Source of the DNA: Macrothele yani
Taxonomy: Eukaryota; Arthropoda; Arachnida; Araneae; Macrothelidae
Direction: 5' to 3'
Assembly: GCA_039090855.1 (NCBI GenBank)
Contig: CM076991.1
Location: 104,482,021 to 104,546,020 of the forward strand
DNA length: 64,000 nucleotides
Translations under genes and position numbers: made by a program
Notes under the pieces: model-generated
Database searches by the model: none
Told to the model about the DNA's origin: nothing
What the model saw: only the letters and a program-made list of their open reading frames with translations
Shown here: piece by piece, positions 23,475 through 35,188 of the stretch
How the letters are laid out: each line of letters opens with the position of its first letter
Numbering within the stretch: the stretch's first letter is position 1

Positions 23475-26400
23475 GAAGAAGGAATTTTCACTAATTTCAG
23501 AAAATGTGTGGATGAAGCATCACACATTTTCCGAAGTAATGAATGATTTTTCATTAATCCCAGATGATGTGTGGAAGAGTCTAAGCGATGGCCTCTGATC
23601 ATTCGTCCGAACGGGGTCCGGGTTCGAGCCCCGGTGAGGCATGGATGTTGTGTTTGTTTTACGGCACTGGCTCTCTCCCTTCCCTGGAACCAGTGCCCTA
23701 AATTAGGGACGGGCGACTGCTTATAGCCCATTGAGTTGCTCACGGTGGTCATTAAACCTCCAATCAAAAAAAAAAAAAATGTGTGGAAGGAACATCCCAC
23801 ATTTTTCGAAGTGACGAAGGAATTCTCATTAATCCCAGACGATGTGTGGAAGGAACATCCCACATTTTTCGAAGTGACGAAGGAATTCTCATTAATCCCA
23901 GACGATGTGTGGAAGGAACATCACACATTTTTCGAAGCGATGAATAAATTCTCATTAATCCCAGACTATGTGTGAAAGGAGCATCGCACATTTTTCAAAG
24001 TGATGAAGGAATTCTCATTAATTCCAGACGGTGTGCGGAAGGAACATCACACATTTTTCGAAGTGATGAAGGAATTCTCATTAATTCCAGACGATGCTTA
24101 GAAGGAACACCACACATTTCTCGAAGCGATGAATGAATTCTCATTAATCCCAGACTATGTGTGGAAGGAATACCACATATTTCTCGAAGAGACGAAGGAA
24201 TTCTCATTAATTCCAGACGATGTTTGGAAGGAACACCACACATTTCTCGAAGAGATGAAGGAATTCTCATTAATCCCAGACGATGTGTGGAAGGAACATC
24301 ACACATTTCTCGAAGAGGTGAAGGAATTCTCATTAATCCTAGACGATGTGTGGAAGAAACATCACACATTTTTCGAAGTAATGAAGGAATTCCCATTAAT
24401 TCCAGACAATATTTGGAAAGAACACCACACATTTCTCGAAGAGATGAAGGAATTCTCATTAATTCCAGACGATGCTTAGAAGGAACACCACACATTTCTC
24501 GAAGAGATGAATGAATTCTCATTAATCCCAGACTATGTGTGGAAGGAATACCACATATTTCTCGAAGAGACGAAGGAATTCTCATTAATTCCAGACGATG
24601 TTTGGAAGGAACACCACACATTTCTCGAAGAGATGAAGGAATTCTCATTAATCCCAGACGATGTGTGGAAGGAACATCACACATTTCTCGAAGAGATGGA
24701 ATTCTCATTAATCCTAGACGATGTGTGGAAGAAACATCACACATTTTTCGAAGTGATGAAGGAATTCCCATTAATTCCAGACAATATTTGGAAAGAACAC
24801 CACACATTTCTCGAAGAGATGAAGGAATTCTCATTAATTCCAGACGATGCTTAGAAGGAACACCACACATTTCTCGAAGCGATGAATGAATTCTCATTAA
24901 TCCCAGACTATGTGTGGAAGGAATACCACATATTTCTCGAAGAGACGAAGGAATTCTCATTAATTCCAGACGATGTTTGGAAGGAACACCACACATTTCT
25001 CGAAGAGATGAAGGAATTCTCATTAATCCCAGACGATGTGTGGAAGGAACATCACACATTTCTCGAAGAGATGAAGGAATTCTCATTAATCCTAGACGAT
25101 GTGTGGAAGAAACATCACACATTTTTCGAAGTGATGAAGGAATTCCCATTAATTCCAGACAATATTTGGAAAGAACACCACACATTTCTCGAAGAGATGA
25201 AGGAATTCTCATTAATTCCAGACGATGCTTAGAAGGAACACCACACATTTCTCGAAGAGATGAATGAATTCTCATTAATCCCAGACTATGTGTGGAAGGA
25301 ATACCACATATTTCTCGAAGAGACGAAGGAATTCTCATTAATTCCAGACGATGTTTGGAAGGAACACCACACATTTCTCGAAGAGATGAAGGAATTCTCA
25401 TTAATCCCAGACGATGTGTGGAAGGAACATCACACATTTCTCGAAGAGATGAAGGAATTCTCATTAATCCTAGACGATGTGTGGAAGAAACATCACACAT
25501 TTTTCGAAGTGATGAAGGAATTCCCATTAATTCCAGACAATATTTGGAAAGAACACCACACATTTCTCGAAGAGATGAAGGAATTCTCATTAATTCCAGA
25601 CGATGCTTAGAAGGAACACCACACATTTCTCGAAGCGATGAATGAATTCTCATTAATCCCAGACTATGTGTGGAAGGAATACCACATATTTCTCGAAGAG
25701 ACGAAGGAATTCTCATTAATTCCAGACGATGTTTGGAAGGAACACCACACATTTCTCGAAGAGATGAAGGAATTCTCATTAATCCCAGACGATGTGTGGA
25801 AGGAACATCACACATTTCTCGAAGAGATGAAGGAATTCTCATTAATCCTAGACGATGTGTGGAAGAAACATCACACATTTTTCGAAGTGATGAAGGAATT
25901 CCCATTAATTCCAGACAATATTTGGAAAGAACACCACACATTTCTCGAAGAGATGAAGGAATTCTCATTAATTCCAGACGATGCTTAGAAGGAACACCAC
26001 ACATTTCTCGAAGAGATGAATGAATTCTCATTAATCCCAGACTATGTGTGGAAGGAATACCACATATTTCTCGAAGAGACGAAGGAATTCTCATTAATTC
26101 CAGACGATGTTTGGAAGGAACACCACACATTTCTCGAAGAGATGAAGGAATTCTCATTAATCCCAGACGATGTGTGGAAGGAACATCACACATTTCTCGA
26201 AGAGATGAAGGAATTCTCATTAATCCTAGACGATGTGTGGAAGAAACATCACACATTTTTCGAAGTGATGAAGGAATTCTCATTAATTCCAGACAATATT
26301 TGGAAAGAACACCACACATTTTTCGAAGAGATGAAGGAATTCTCATTAATTCCAGACGATGCTTAGAAGGAACACCACACATTTCTCGAAGCGATGAATG

Positions 26401-27842
26401 AATTCTCATTAATCCCAGACTATGTGTGGAAGGAATACCACATATTTCTCGAAGAGACGAAGGAATTCTCATTAATTCCAGACGATGTTTGGAAGGAACA
26501 CCACACATTTCTCGAAGAGATGAAGGAATTCTCATTAATCCCAGACTATGTGTGGAAGGAATACCACATATTTCTCGAAGAGACGAAGGAATTCTCATTA
26601 ATTCCAGACGATGTTTGGAAGGAACACCACACATTTCTCGAAGCGATGAATGAATTCTCATTAATCCCAGACTATGTGTGGAAGGAATACCACATATTTC
26701 TCGAAGAGACGAAGGAATTCTCATTAATTCCAGACGACGTTTGGAAGGAACACCACACATTTCTCGAAGAGATGAAGGAATTCTCATTAATCCCAGACGA
26801 TGTGTGGAAGGAACATCACACATTTCTCGAAGAGATGAAGGAATTCTCATTAATCCTAGACGATGTGTGGAAGAAACATCACACATTTTTCGAAGTGATG
26901 AAGGAATTCCCATTAATTCCAGACAATATTTGGAAAGAACACCACACATTTCTCGAAGAGATGAAGGAATTCTCATTAATTCCAGACGATGCTTAGAAGG
27001 AACACCACACATTTCTCGAAGAGATGAATGAATTCTCATTAATCCCAGACTATGTGTGGAAGGAATACCACATATTTCTCGAAGAGACGAAGGAATTCTC
27101 ATTAATTCCAGACGATGTTTGGAAGGAACACCACACATTTCTCGAAGAGATGAAGGAATTCTCATTAATCCCAGACTATGTGTGGAAGGAACATCACACA
27201 TTTCTCGAAGAGATGAAGGAATTCTCATTAATCCTAGACGATGTGTGGAAGAAACATCACACATTTTTCGAAGTGATGAAGGAATTCCCATTAATTCCAG
27301 ACAATATTTGGAAAGAACACCACACATTTCTCGAAGAGATGAAGGAATTCTCATTAATTCCAGACGATGCTTAGAAGGAACACCACACATTTCTCGAAGC
27401 GATGAATGAATTCTCATTAATCCCAGACTATGTGTGGAAGGAGCATCGCACATTTTTCAAAGTGATGAAGGAATTCTCATTAATTCCAGACGGTGTGCGG
27501 AAGGAACATCACACATTTTTCGAAGTGATAAAGGAATTCTCATTAATTCCAGACGATGCTTAGAAGGAACACCACACATTTCTCGAAGCGATGAATGAAT
27601 TCTCATTAATCCCAGACTATGTGTGGAAGGAGCATCACACATTTTTCAAAGTGATGAAGGAATTCTCATTAATTCCAGACGGTGTGCGGAAGGAACATCA
27701 CACATTTCTCGAAGTGATGAAGGAATTCTCATTAATCCCAGACGATGTGTGGAAGGAACATCACACATTTTTCGAAGGAATGAAGGAATCCTCATTAATT
27801 CCAGACAATGTGTGGAAGGAACATCACGCATTTTCGAAGAAC
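23475..27842. repeat. 63-bp satellite with a 378-bp higher-order repeat
   Basis: The 63-bp monomer contains GGAATTCTCATTAATCCCAG, ACGATGTGTGGAAGGAACAT and CACACATTTCTCGAAG. In the centre six diverged monomers form a 378-bp higher-order unit. The same variant marker (GAATGAATTCTCATTAATCC followed by AGACTATGTG) starts at about 24129, 24507, 24882, 25260, 25638, 26016, 26394 and 27024. The 24507 unit is 375 bp (a 3-bp loss near 24697) and the 26394 unit is 630 bp, i.e. four extra monomers. Flanking monomers are less ordered. A SINE interrupts the left side at 23577-23779. Because 63 is a multiple of 3, frames stay open on both strands (1152 codons on minus, 23995-27453); I treat these as artefacts. 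Confidence 0.97.
23577..23779 (+). mobile_element. 5'-truncated SINE (family A) inside the 63-bp satellite
   Basis: Starts within the tRNA head (GTCTAAGCGATGGCCTCTGA), lacking the first ~20 bases of the full head. B box GGGTTCGAGCCCC, body and TTAAACCTCCAATC are followed by an A-tail of 13. The satellite sequence ATGTGTGGAAG stands immediately before it and again directly after the A-tail, an 11-bp target-site duplication consistent with the satellite phase. Confidence 0.93.
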
Positions 27843-28240
27843 CAAACGGCCAGTAGGTCCATTTTTACGTTCGGGTGCCAATGTGAAACCCAAATTTGCC
27901 TGTGGAAGCACTCGAACTTACATCCTTCTACACCGGAGCTGATTGTTTTCCCAATTAAGCTACGCCGGCAAGGACTTATCACCTCTACTTACCGTCTACA
28001 TGAGCGTCACATCTGTAATATGTCACAATTCATTGTGGTTATTTAGCTAGTAGCAGCATTGCCAAATAAAAATGTTTGGAAGCAATTTTGTCTGTAATGA
28101 CAATTTTCAAGAGTTTCCTCCAACTATCTGTTGATATTATTACGTTTGCTTCAAAATGTCACCGACAAATTCCTGTTTTCACATTGACGCCCGAATGTAG
28201 AAATGGGTCTACTAGCAGTTAAATTCTTCGAAAAATGTGT
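27825..28240. repeat. Inverted repeat at the right satellite border
   Basis: 27830-27890 (TTTTCGAAGAACC, CCAGTAGGTCCATTTTTACG, TTCGGGTGCCAATGTG) is the inverted complement of 28172-28240 (CATTGACGCCCGAATGTAGA, AATGGGTCTACTAGCAG, TTCTTCGAAAA). An inverted partial 63-bp monomer continues at 28225-28277. The array thus ended in a foldback, and part of it was copied in opposite orientation. Confidence 0.8.
27895..27976 (-). repeat. tRNA-like SINE head
   Basis: On the minus strand GCCGGCGTAGCTTAATTGGG gives a good A box (TAGCTTAATTGG) and GTAAGTTCGAGTGC a B box about 35 bases on; CTTCCACAGGC could close the acceptor stem. It looks like a decayed tRNA or SINE head. Confidence 0.45.
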
Positions 28241-28276
28241 GATATTCGTTTCGCACATCGTCTGGAATTAATGAGG

Positions 28277-28580
28277 ATGGCCTACTGCATTCGTGACTGC
28301 CACAGAGAAGCCTCAGGTTCGATCCCAGGCAGGTACGAACGCTCGAACCATTAAATACCCGCCGTGCGTCGGATGGGCACGTTAAGCCGTCAGATCCCGG
28401 GTACTGGCCCCCTGGTAATAAATAAGGGCGTACTCCTCCCCCTTTCTACCTTACTTCTGTGTGACTTTCCTATCGGGCACCCTAGCCCAAATCTCCTAGC
28501 GTCCTATTTCTAAGGGTTGTTAAAGACCTAGGGTCAGACACTTCCTTCCTAAAATGCTCTACATATGATCTGATCTGATC
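28277..28580 (+). mobile_element. tRNA-derived SINE (family B), copy 1
   Basis: Left tRNA-like part with B box CAGGTTCGATCCCAGG, then GTCGGATGGGCACGTTAAGC, GTGACTTTCCTATCGGGCAC and GGTCAGACACTTCCTTCC. It matches copy 2 along its length. It is preceded by TCTGGAATTAATGAGG and followed by the same 16 bases before copy 2, consistent with a target-site duplication or a tandem dimer. It lacks a poly-A tail; the end is (GATCT)n. Confidence 0.8.
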
Positions 28581-28596
28581 TGGAATTAATGAGGGC

Positions 28597-28972
28597 TGCG
28601 GATGGTCTAGTGGTCAACGTTCGTAACGTCTACGAAGAGATGTCAGGTTCGATCCCAGGCAGGTGCGAAAGCTTGAACCACTAAATATCCGCCATGCGTC
28701 GGATGGGCACGTTAAGCCGTCTCGTCGTATCCCGGGTGCTGCCCTCCCCCAGTTATAAATAAGGACGTCTTCCTCCACCTTTCTGCCTCACTCCCGTGTG
28801 ACTTTCCTGTCGGGAACCCTAGCCGAAATCTCCCTGTTTCCTACTTCTATGAGTCGTTCAAGACCTGGAGTCAGACACTTCCTTCCTTAAATCCTCTACA
28901 TATGGTCTCATCTGATCTAGAACTTATGTAAGGTTTCTTCTTCGCTTCAAAAAAAAAAAAAAAAAAAAAAAA
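28597..28972 (+). mobile_element. tRNA-derived SINE (family B), copy 2
   Basis: A box GGATGGTCTAGTGGTCAAC and B box CAGGTTCGATCCC, body as in copy 1 (GGGCACGTTAAGCCGTCTCG, GGTGCTGCCCTCCC, GGAGTCAGACACTTCCTTCC), ending CTTCTTCGCTTC and an A-tail of about 23 at 28950-28972. The better preserved of the two. Confidence 0.88.
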
Positions 28973-28979
28973 GAGGAAG

Positions 28980-29920
28980 CTGATATGACGTGCTACAGCG
29001 GTGAAGCACGTGTCAAGACTATAAATCTGCAGCGATACATTCCGTCGGCGTAGATTAGAGCAACCTACTCCGGTTGGAGCAACCTACTCCGGAGTGAGGA
29101 TACGATCTCCGTCACCAATAAATTCCTGTTTTCACAGCTGTCATTATCACTGTAAGTTGTTTAACTTGAGTTTCATGTGATGTTTGTCGCTTGTTTCACA
29201 TAGATTCTGAGTAAAAGTAATAACAACACCCATTCAATAATGTTTTCCTCTACAGAAACATCCAGAAAGTATTTATCATTTGACCGCTTTAAACACTTAG
29301 CAGAATGCAGCATCACCGGTTAGTTGTCGGATCTTTTAACCAAAAAATGAATCCAGGCTCCGAACATTCCACAGTTCTCCCATTATCTGTCCTATTCTTT
29401 CCGGGATGCCACTGTGCGGATGTTCGTGTGATAGCGGGGAGTTACAGAAACGTCCTGTGTCTTTGCCCAGTGGACCAGAATAACGAGAGAGAGATAAGCG
29501 AGTGGTTTCCTCTTATCCTTGCAATCTGATTTTGGGCTGTCTTTTGTGCTGCCATTGAGCTGCCTTTCCCCCGTCAAATTCCGGACCTATTCCCTATCTG
29601 TGTGGTTTCCTCATCCGAGACTCCCATCCCATCGCTGCATCAGTTGCATCATTCAAGTTGTTCTGTTTTCTTATTTGCTTCAGCACCTTATCTACTTTTC
29701 GGAACTTCTCTGCAAATAATGGTTTCAATGGTTGTGTTCACACTTCCCTTTTCAGTTCCCAAAATTTTGGTTACGGTACAATGTACTTCCTTTACAAATC
29801 GTTTATTTTTTTTTTTTCTTATTATTTCAGCCTTCTTTTAACACCTATTCTCTAATGCTTAGACTCTCGTGTGGGAAACGCGAAGTTAATCATTGTATAC
29901 TATGTGTTTTGAAATTTAAA
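28980..29920. other. Intergenic, no gene recognised
   Basis: No coding sequence recognised. Overlapping frames of 60-79 codons at 29305-29923 are T-rich hydrophobic readings of low-complexity DNA. CACCAATAAATTCCTGTTTT at 29113 repeats CACCGACAAATTCCTGTTTT at 28159. Confidence 0.35.
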
Positions 29921-30149
29921 TAAGAAAGATGACACCAAATTTTCGGTTGTAATGAGCACGTCTTTTGAATCCTTTCTGGGCGAATAATTTTTTTACAGCT
30001 ATTTCTACTAATTGAAACCGGTTAGAAAAAGAAAGAAATCAACCGGATTTTTATGTTACCGGCAATGTGTGAAAAACAGGCATTGTACAGAATGCCTAGG
30101 AAATCTATAGAATGCGTGACTTTTTAGGGCAAAGCATGAAATATGTAAT

Positions 30150-30985
30150 CATTGGCACTGATGTTCCGTATTTTCACTGTTGTACATGTAGCCACTCTTT
30201 CAGAAAACTTGAAAATTACATTGCTCTGAGCGGGAATCGAACCCGCACCTCCCAGTTATTGGTCGAACATGCTATCCGTTACACCATCTAGAACAAGGAA
30301 GATCCAAGCAGCTGAATCAAAGTTGCTTGGATCTTCAATTGATCTTCAACTAAAACTTCAACTTCAGTTGCTTGGATCTTCAATTGATCTTCAACTAAAA
30401 CTTCAACTTCAGTTGCTTGGATCTTTAATTGATCTTCAACTAAAACTTCAACTTCAGTTGCTTGTACAGAATGCCTAGGAAATCTATAAAATGCGTGACT
30501 TTTTCAGGCAAAGCTTGAAGTTTTAGTTGAAGATCTTGGATCTTCAATTCAAGATCTAAGATCTTCAACTAAAACGTCAACTACTGAAGCTTCAGTTGCT
30601 TGTGCAGTATGTCTAGGAAATCTATAAAATGCGTGACTATTTCAGGCAAAGCATGACGCTTCAGTTGCTTGGATCTTCATTGAAGATCCAAGCAACTTTG
30701 ATTCAGTTGATTGGATCTTTAATGAAGATCCATTGAAGTTGCTCAGATCTTCAATTGATATTCAATTGAAGATCCAAGATCTTCAACTGAAACTTCAACT
30801 ACTGAAGCTTCAGTTGCTTGGATCTTCCTTGTAGTAGGTGGTGTAACGGATAGCATGCTCAACCGTTAATCGGAGGTGCGGGTTCGATTTCCGCTCCAAG
30901 GCAATCAAATTTTCTGAAAAAGTGGCTTCATACACAACAGTAAAAATACGGCACATCACTGCAGTACATTGTCTTTTATCATACT
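30150..30985. mobile_element. Palindromic element with tRNA-like arms
   Basis: About 170 bp at each end are inverted complements (CGTATTTTCACTGTTGTACA ... against TGTGTATGAAGCCAC read on minus). Each arm carries a tRNA-like unit with A box GGTGTAACGGATAGCATG and B box GTGCGGGTTCGATT, at 30225-30295 on minus and 30835-30900 on plus. The arms continue into AAGGAAGATCCAAGCA. Between them lie tandem and inverted copies of CAGTTGCTTGGATCTTCAAT. It could be two SINEs in head-to-head orientation or a foldback element that captured a tRNA gene. Confidence 0.7.
30318..30470. repeat. ~48-bp tandem repeat
   Basis: About three copies of AGTTGCTTGGATCTTCAATT plus GATCTTCAACTAAAACTTCA. Further GGATCTTCAA/TTGAAGATCC dyads extend to 30830 and can fold on themselves. 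Confidence 0.85.
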
Positions 30986-31806
30986 CCCTTTTGCCATAAA
31001 CTCTGTGTACACCGGCCCCCCGTAGTTAAAATAGACTTTGCCATCCCATTTCCTGCACTCGGCACGACATTAAATTTGTTTTAAAGTTGATGAGCCAGGA
31101 TATTCCCACACCATGGATGCCGATTCGCTTTCTGGTGCGAAGTGACGCACCCACATCTCATCGGTGACACGATGCGCTGCAAAAAAAATGTGTGCCTTCT
31201 TCAGAATAACGTTGTAGGAACGCAAGACTGGACGCAAATCGCTGATTTGTGTTCTGTTCCGTCAAAGATCGTGGAACCCATCTTGCGCACAATTTTCTGA
31301 AATGCAGTTGCTCGTGAATGATAACGTGAACCCTACCATATGACGCGCCTAAATCTTAGACAGTTTCAAGGAATTTAATGCGGCTGTTATCCCTAATCAT
31401 ATCCCAGAAGCTCGAAAGGTGATCAACGGTCGTCGAAGTCGAAGGTCTGCCATTACCCGATTCATCTGTCAAATCCGTACGTTCTTCTTCGAATTGCTTA
31501 TACCATTTTCCAATTGACGAGCGAGACATTGCCTCTTCTCCAGACACTTCACGATGAACTTAGTTGAATTCAAACGTTTTGCCCTTAAAAAATGCCTGTT
31601 CCCTGAACTTCCAATTTCAAGTAACACTGCAGCTGCTGCGAGATAACGAACAACCGTTAACGAATTAACTACGTGGCACAATTGTGCCACACTCCTTCCA
31701 CAAGCACATGACGAAACGTATGACATCATTCTGCAGTCACATTTTTTTCTTTTTTCTATTTCCGATAGTCGCCGCTATTTGAAACGTATTTTTGGTACAC
31801 CCTCTG
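30986..31806 (-). mobile_element. mariner-type transposon, 3' truncated
   Basis: The 5' end, read on minus, is CAGAGGGTGTACCAAAAATA next to TA at 31807-31808, a usual start for mariner-group elements. The gene inside is on the minus strand and stops matching at about 30990, where the arm of the palindromic tRNA-like element begins, so the other end is lost. Confidence 0.75.
30995..31720 (-). pseudogene. mariner transposase relic, N-terminal two thirds
   Basis: The frame 31547-31356 reads SGEEAMSRSSIGKWYKQFEE, then DESGNGRPSTSTTVDHL, the HTH and linker typical of mariner transposases (family pattern: SRTQVFKWYKRF..GRPSTS). After a stop it continues GRVHVIIHEQLHFRKLCARW, VPRSLTEQNTNQRFA, then DVGASLRTRKRIG at the position of the catalytic ETWVHHY motif, and ends near the FWD.RGV region as LF*LRGAGVHRVYG. 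The Asp of the GDETW motif is not preserved (the read is SCHR*DVGAS). Several stops; the later catalytic part is absent. Confidence 0.85.
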
Positions 31807-32356
31807 TAAAAATGTTTTCCATCGGGCTTTTAGAAGTGCAAATTTTGCTGCAAATACGTTCCAAACAGAAATAAACTGTTACGTCCCTTGTGGCCAAATT
31901 ATTCTCTACCAAAGATTTGAATTTATATATAGGACATTTATCACCAGATGCAGTATCCGATGCAGAAAGGATTTTATGAAATCGGACTTTTGAAGCAGAG
32001 ATATCGGAGAAATCCCAATTTTCCTTTACGCCCCCTAGCGGAAAATTTATACTTTACTAGAAAAAGAGACTGTACCAAAGTAGTCTTCGTTATAAATGCC
32101 ATTGAAAGGAAGAAATAATGTTTTCAATCCTATATTTAGAAGCAAATACATGATATCAAATGTATTTTGAGTTCGATAGCATTTGCATTTACGTCCTGTA
32201 GCGGCGAAGTTATGCATCGGGAAAACCTGAAAGGATTGATCATAGTTCTAACATTTCAAGCTTTCCATTGCAAAAAGAATTTTTGAAACTGAACTAATAG
32301 TAGCAGGGATGTGGTGTCTACAGACGGACGGACGGACAAAGTGATACTATAAAAAC

Positions 32357-32358
<2 letters not shown>

Positions 32359-32387
<29 letters not shown>
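32359..32387. repeat. Poly-T run
   Basis: A near-perfect T run of about 29 at the right end of repeat copy 1, before GCAAAAGACGTG, which also follows the right end of the other copies. Confidence 0.95.
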
Positions 32388-32389
<2 letters not shown>

Positions 32390-32390
32390 A

Positions 32391-33590
32391 AAAGACGTGC
32401 TAAACAGGATTTTCCTTTTGTAAAATTTTACGTTCGTACTATTATCCTGTATGTGCGTATTTGAAGCTTAGAATAACGATTTTTAGACTTACGAAAAGCT
32501 TCTGATTTGTTTTTGTATTTATAAATTAGCTGCATGTTTATCTCTAAAGCATTTGCAAAATCAAATTTTTTTATATTTTGAACTTAATACTTCAATCAGT
32601 TTAAATGGAAAAGGTAAGATTTTCTTTTCTGTAGTCAAAATTAATGGAATGAGCACTAAACATTAAGGCTGTCTTTGAATGAGTGTTAGGGTTTCTGTTC
32701 TGCGAGAGATGGCGCAAAAATCACGCTTTTGGCATGGCTTTCACATGTTGAAGGACTGTCCCAGAAGTTGGCGTCATCAAATCACTGCAGACCTAGCCCT
32801 ATTCAGAATGGAAGCGGTCTCTCGTTGGCTCCACAATGAAAAAACAAATACGTCCTGTTACGCTTTAACCAATGACGTTATTTGGGGTGGAGCTTAGTTA
32901 GTAGGCGTAGTTTCTATAGCTCAAATTCAGAGGTTCTCTGCTAATGTACACATTTTCTTTTCAAACAATGAACGTACAGTAGGATTTAAGATGATTTATG
33001 GGAGACAAGATTCCAGTTTCACTTTTGGCCCCATTTTATTTTTTCTATTTCGCCTACGTAAATCAAAAAAATCAGACAGAAAGGAGATATTTCGTTTCTT
33101 TTAAACAGAAACACTGCTAAGCTAACTTATAGCGCCATCTAGCGCACAAATTGGAATACTTTCGAGTCAGATAAATTGAATTTAAAAAAGCATTCTAACA
33201 TTTTTTTCTGAATAATAACTGTGGCAGATATTAGCTATAGGTAGTTCTTATTTGTGCTCAAAATTTCAAACACTTCAAAGTAATAGTTTTAGAGATAATG
33301 TGTACAAAAAGATTTACATTTCAGATATAGGATAGAATTTCTCTTACGCTAATTCAAAGACAGCCTTAAAGGTTTAATGGTTTTTATTACTTGGTTTTCA
33401 AACTTTCATCAAACAAAAGACATCTGGGATGTTTCGCTTTTAAAAGTGGTATTTGATCTCTTCAAGAATGAACTAGAACATCGGTTATATGTTTTTCCGG
33501 GGGATAGCCTCAAAACACGTATGAGTGCAGAAAACACATCAAATAAATTTAAAAAATGCTAAATGTTATCGTAAATTTTTGAATGCCTCC
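32391..33590. other. Intergenic, no gene recognised
   Basis: AT-rich, no recognised gene. GCGCCATCTAGCGC (33130-33143), a palindromic motif related to the core of the ~150-bp repeat, is the only notable mark. Confidence 0.35.
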
Positions 33591-35188
33591 GAAAAATGAA
33601 ATAAACAAGAAAGATGACATAGATTTTTCGGTTGTAATGAGAACATCTTTTGAATCTTTTCTGTCAGAAAAAAAAAAAACAAAAAAAAAACGGATTTCTA
33701 CAATCGATAAAAATCCAGAAATAGAAACAGATACTTACTTTCACCAGGGGCTAGAAAACATATTACGGAAATTAACAAATAGCGCCCAAAAAGTTTCTGA
33801 TTGCAGAAGTAATGGAGACAAACAGATTTTCAAATCAAACAGTTCAAAGAAGTATCGAAGGAAACATTATATAACTGTACGCTTTCTAGCGGAAGAATTT
33901 TGCATAACGTAAAATGTTGAAAATAGGCGAAAAATATTCTTCATGGAAAAAGTACTTTTCAAATACGTCTCTTGGAACCAGAGAAAGCGAAAAAAAGGTA
34001 CTGACTTTGCGCTTCCTAACGGTAAATCTGTGCATTATTCAAAAGGACAAACGTTCCACATCTCTACTGTAGCGAATGGCATACAGTAAAAAAAAAAAAA
34101 AAAAATCAACAGATTTTAGAATCGGAGATACAGCTGCAAACAGAAATACACAAGCACCACCTACCAACAGAAATGTGAACCATAAGACTCCTCAATTAGT
34201 AACCCAAAGTGTTCCACAAAGTAAATGTCATCCCGTGTTGAAAGAGTTTCTTAAATCGCACATTTAGAAACAGAGATATTAGGAAAAAAATGCATTAAAC
34301 AGAGCCGCCCTTAGCTACGAAATTGTGCATTATTTTAGAAAGAAAATGCAAACAAAGTTTTTTCATTGCCAGTAGTATCTAAGCTAAAAATAATATTTAA
34401 ATCGGGTTTTTAGTTCCACAGATATTGCTGTAAACGGAAATGTGAACTTACGCCTTCTAGTGGCAAACTTTTGCTTTAAGAAAAATTTTAAATTATATTA
34501 AAAAAAAACATTTTGCACCAGAAACGCTCTCCGCCAACGAAAGTATTTTTCAGATCGGACACATACAAGCAGAGATTTCGACAAAAATAAGATATACATC
34601 TACGCCCCCTGGCTACGAAAACTATTCATTATTTTAAGAACAAAGTATTCTGAAAAGATTTTCCAAGTGAGCGGTAGTGGTCCACGAAAGAATTTTTTCA
34701 ATCGAGATTTTAGAAGCATAGGCTTTGTTGCAAATACTACATCAGAAGCAGAAATAAACACTTGTTGTCCAAACAATGTTTTATCAAAAACTAGAAATTA
34801 TATTCAAAACATTTCCCATCAGGCGCTGTATCCGATGCAGGAAGAATTTTTTGAATCGGAGTATTAGAAGCAGAAATATCAGGTGAAACGCCATTTACCT
34901 TTATGCCCCGTAGCGCAAAATCTATGCGTTTCTTTGAAAATTTTAAACTATATAGTAAACTTTTTGCACAGACAACGCTTTCCAACAAAGAAATAATTTT
35001 TCAAATCGGACTGTCAGAAGCCGAGATATCGACAAAAATAAGATATACATCTACGCCTTATGGCTGGAAAACTATGCGCTATTTTAAGCACGAGGTATTT
35101 CTCAAAAGGTTTTATAAAGTGAGCGGTATTGGCTTGCGAAAGAATTTTTTCAATCGAGTTTTCAGAAGCTTAGATTTTGCTGCAAATA

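Larger units (their letters stand above)
29925..32390 (+). repeat. Dispersed ~150-bp-unit repeat, copy 1 (interrupted)
   Basis: The left end GAAAGATGACACCAAATTTT, GGTTGTAATGAGCACGTCTT (29925-29970) is shared with 33605 and 39970. The right end ACAGACGGACGGACGGACAA (~32320) is shared with 37045 and 41860. Internal units at 31809-32300 carry TTACGCCCCCTAGCGG-type cores. The middle is occupied by the tRNA-armed palindrome (30150-30985) and a mariner relic (30986-31806). That this was once a single copy is inference from the order of the ends. Confidence 0.6.

Noticed and set aside
23995..27453. Very long open frame (1152 codons) and the matching plus-strand frames of 115-200 codons
   Set aside because: They are readings of a 63-bp satellite whose length is a multiple of 3. 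No start context, domain or transcript evidence.
29519..29923. Small hydrophobic frames as membrane proteins (also 56178-56626)
   Set aside because: They come from T-rich low-complexity DNA in several overlapping frames, with no conserved motif.
33583..33912. Lysine-rich 109-codon frame as a host gene
   Set aside because: It overlaps the left end of the dispersed ~150-bp repeat, present also at 29925 and 39965, where it is not open.
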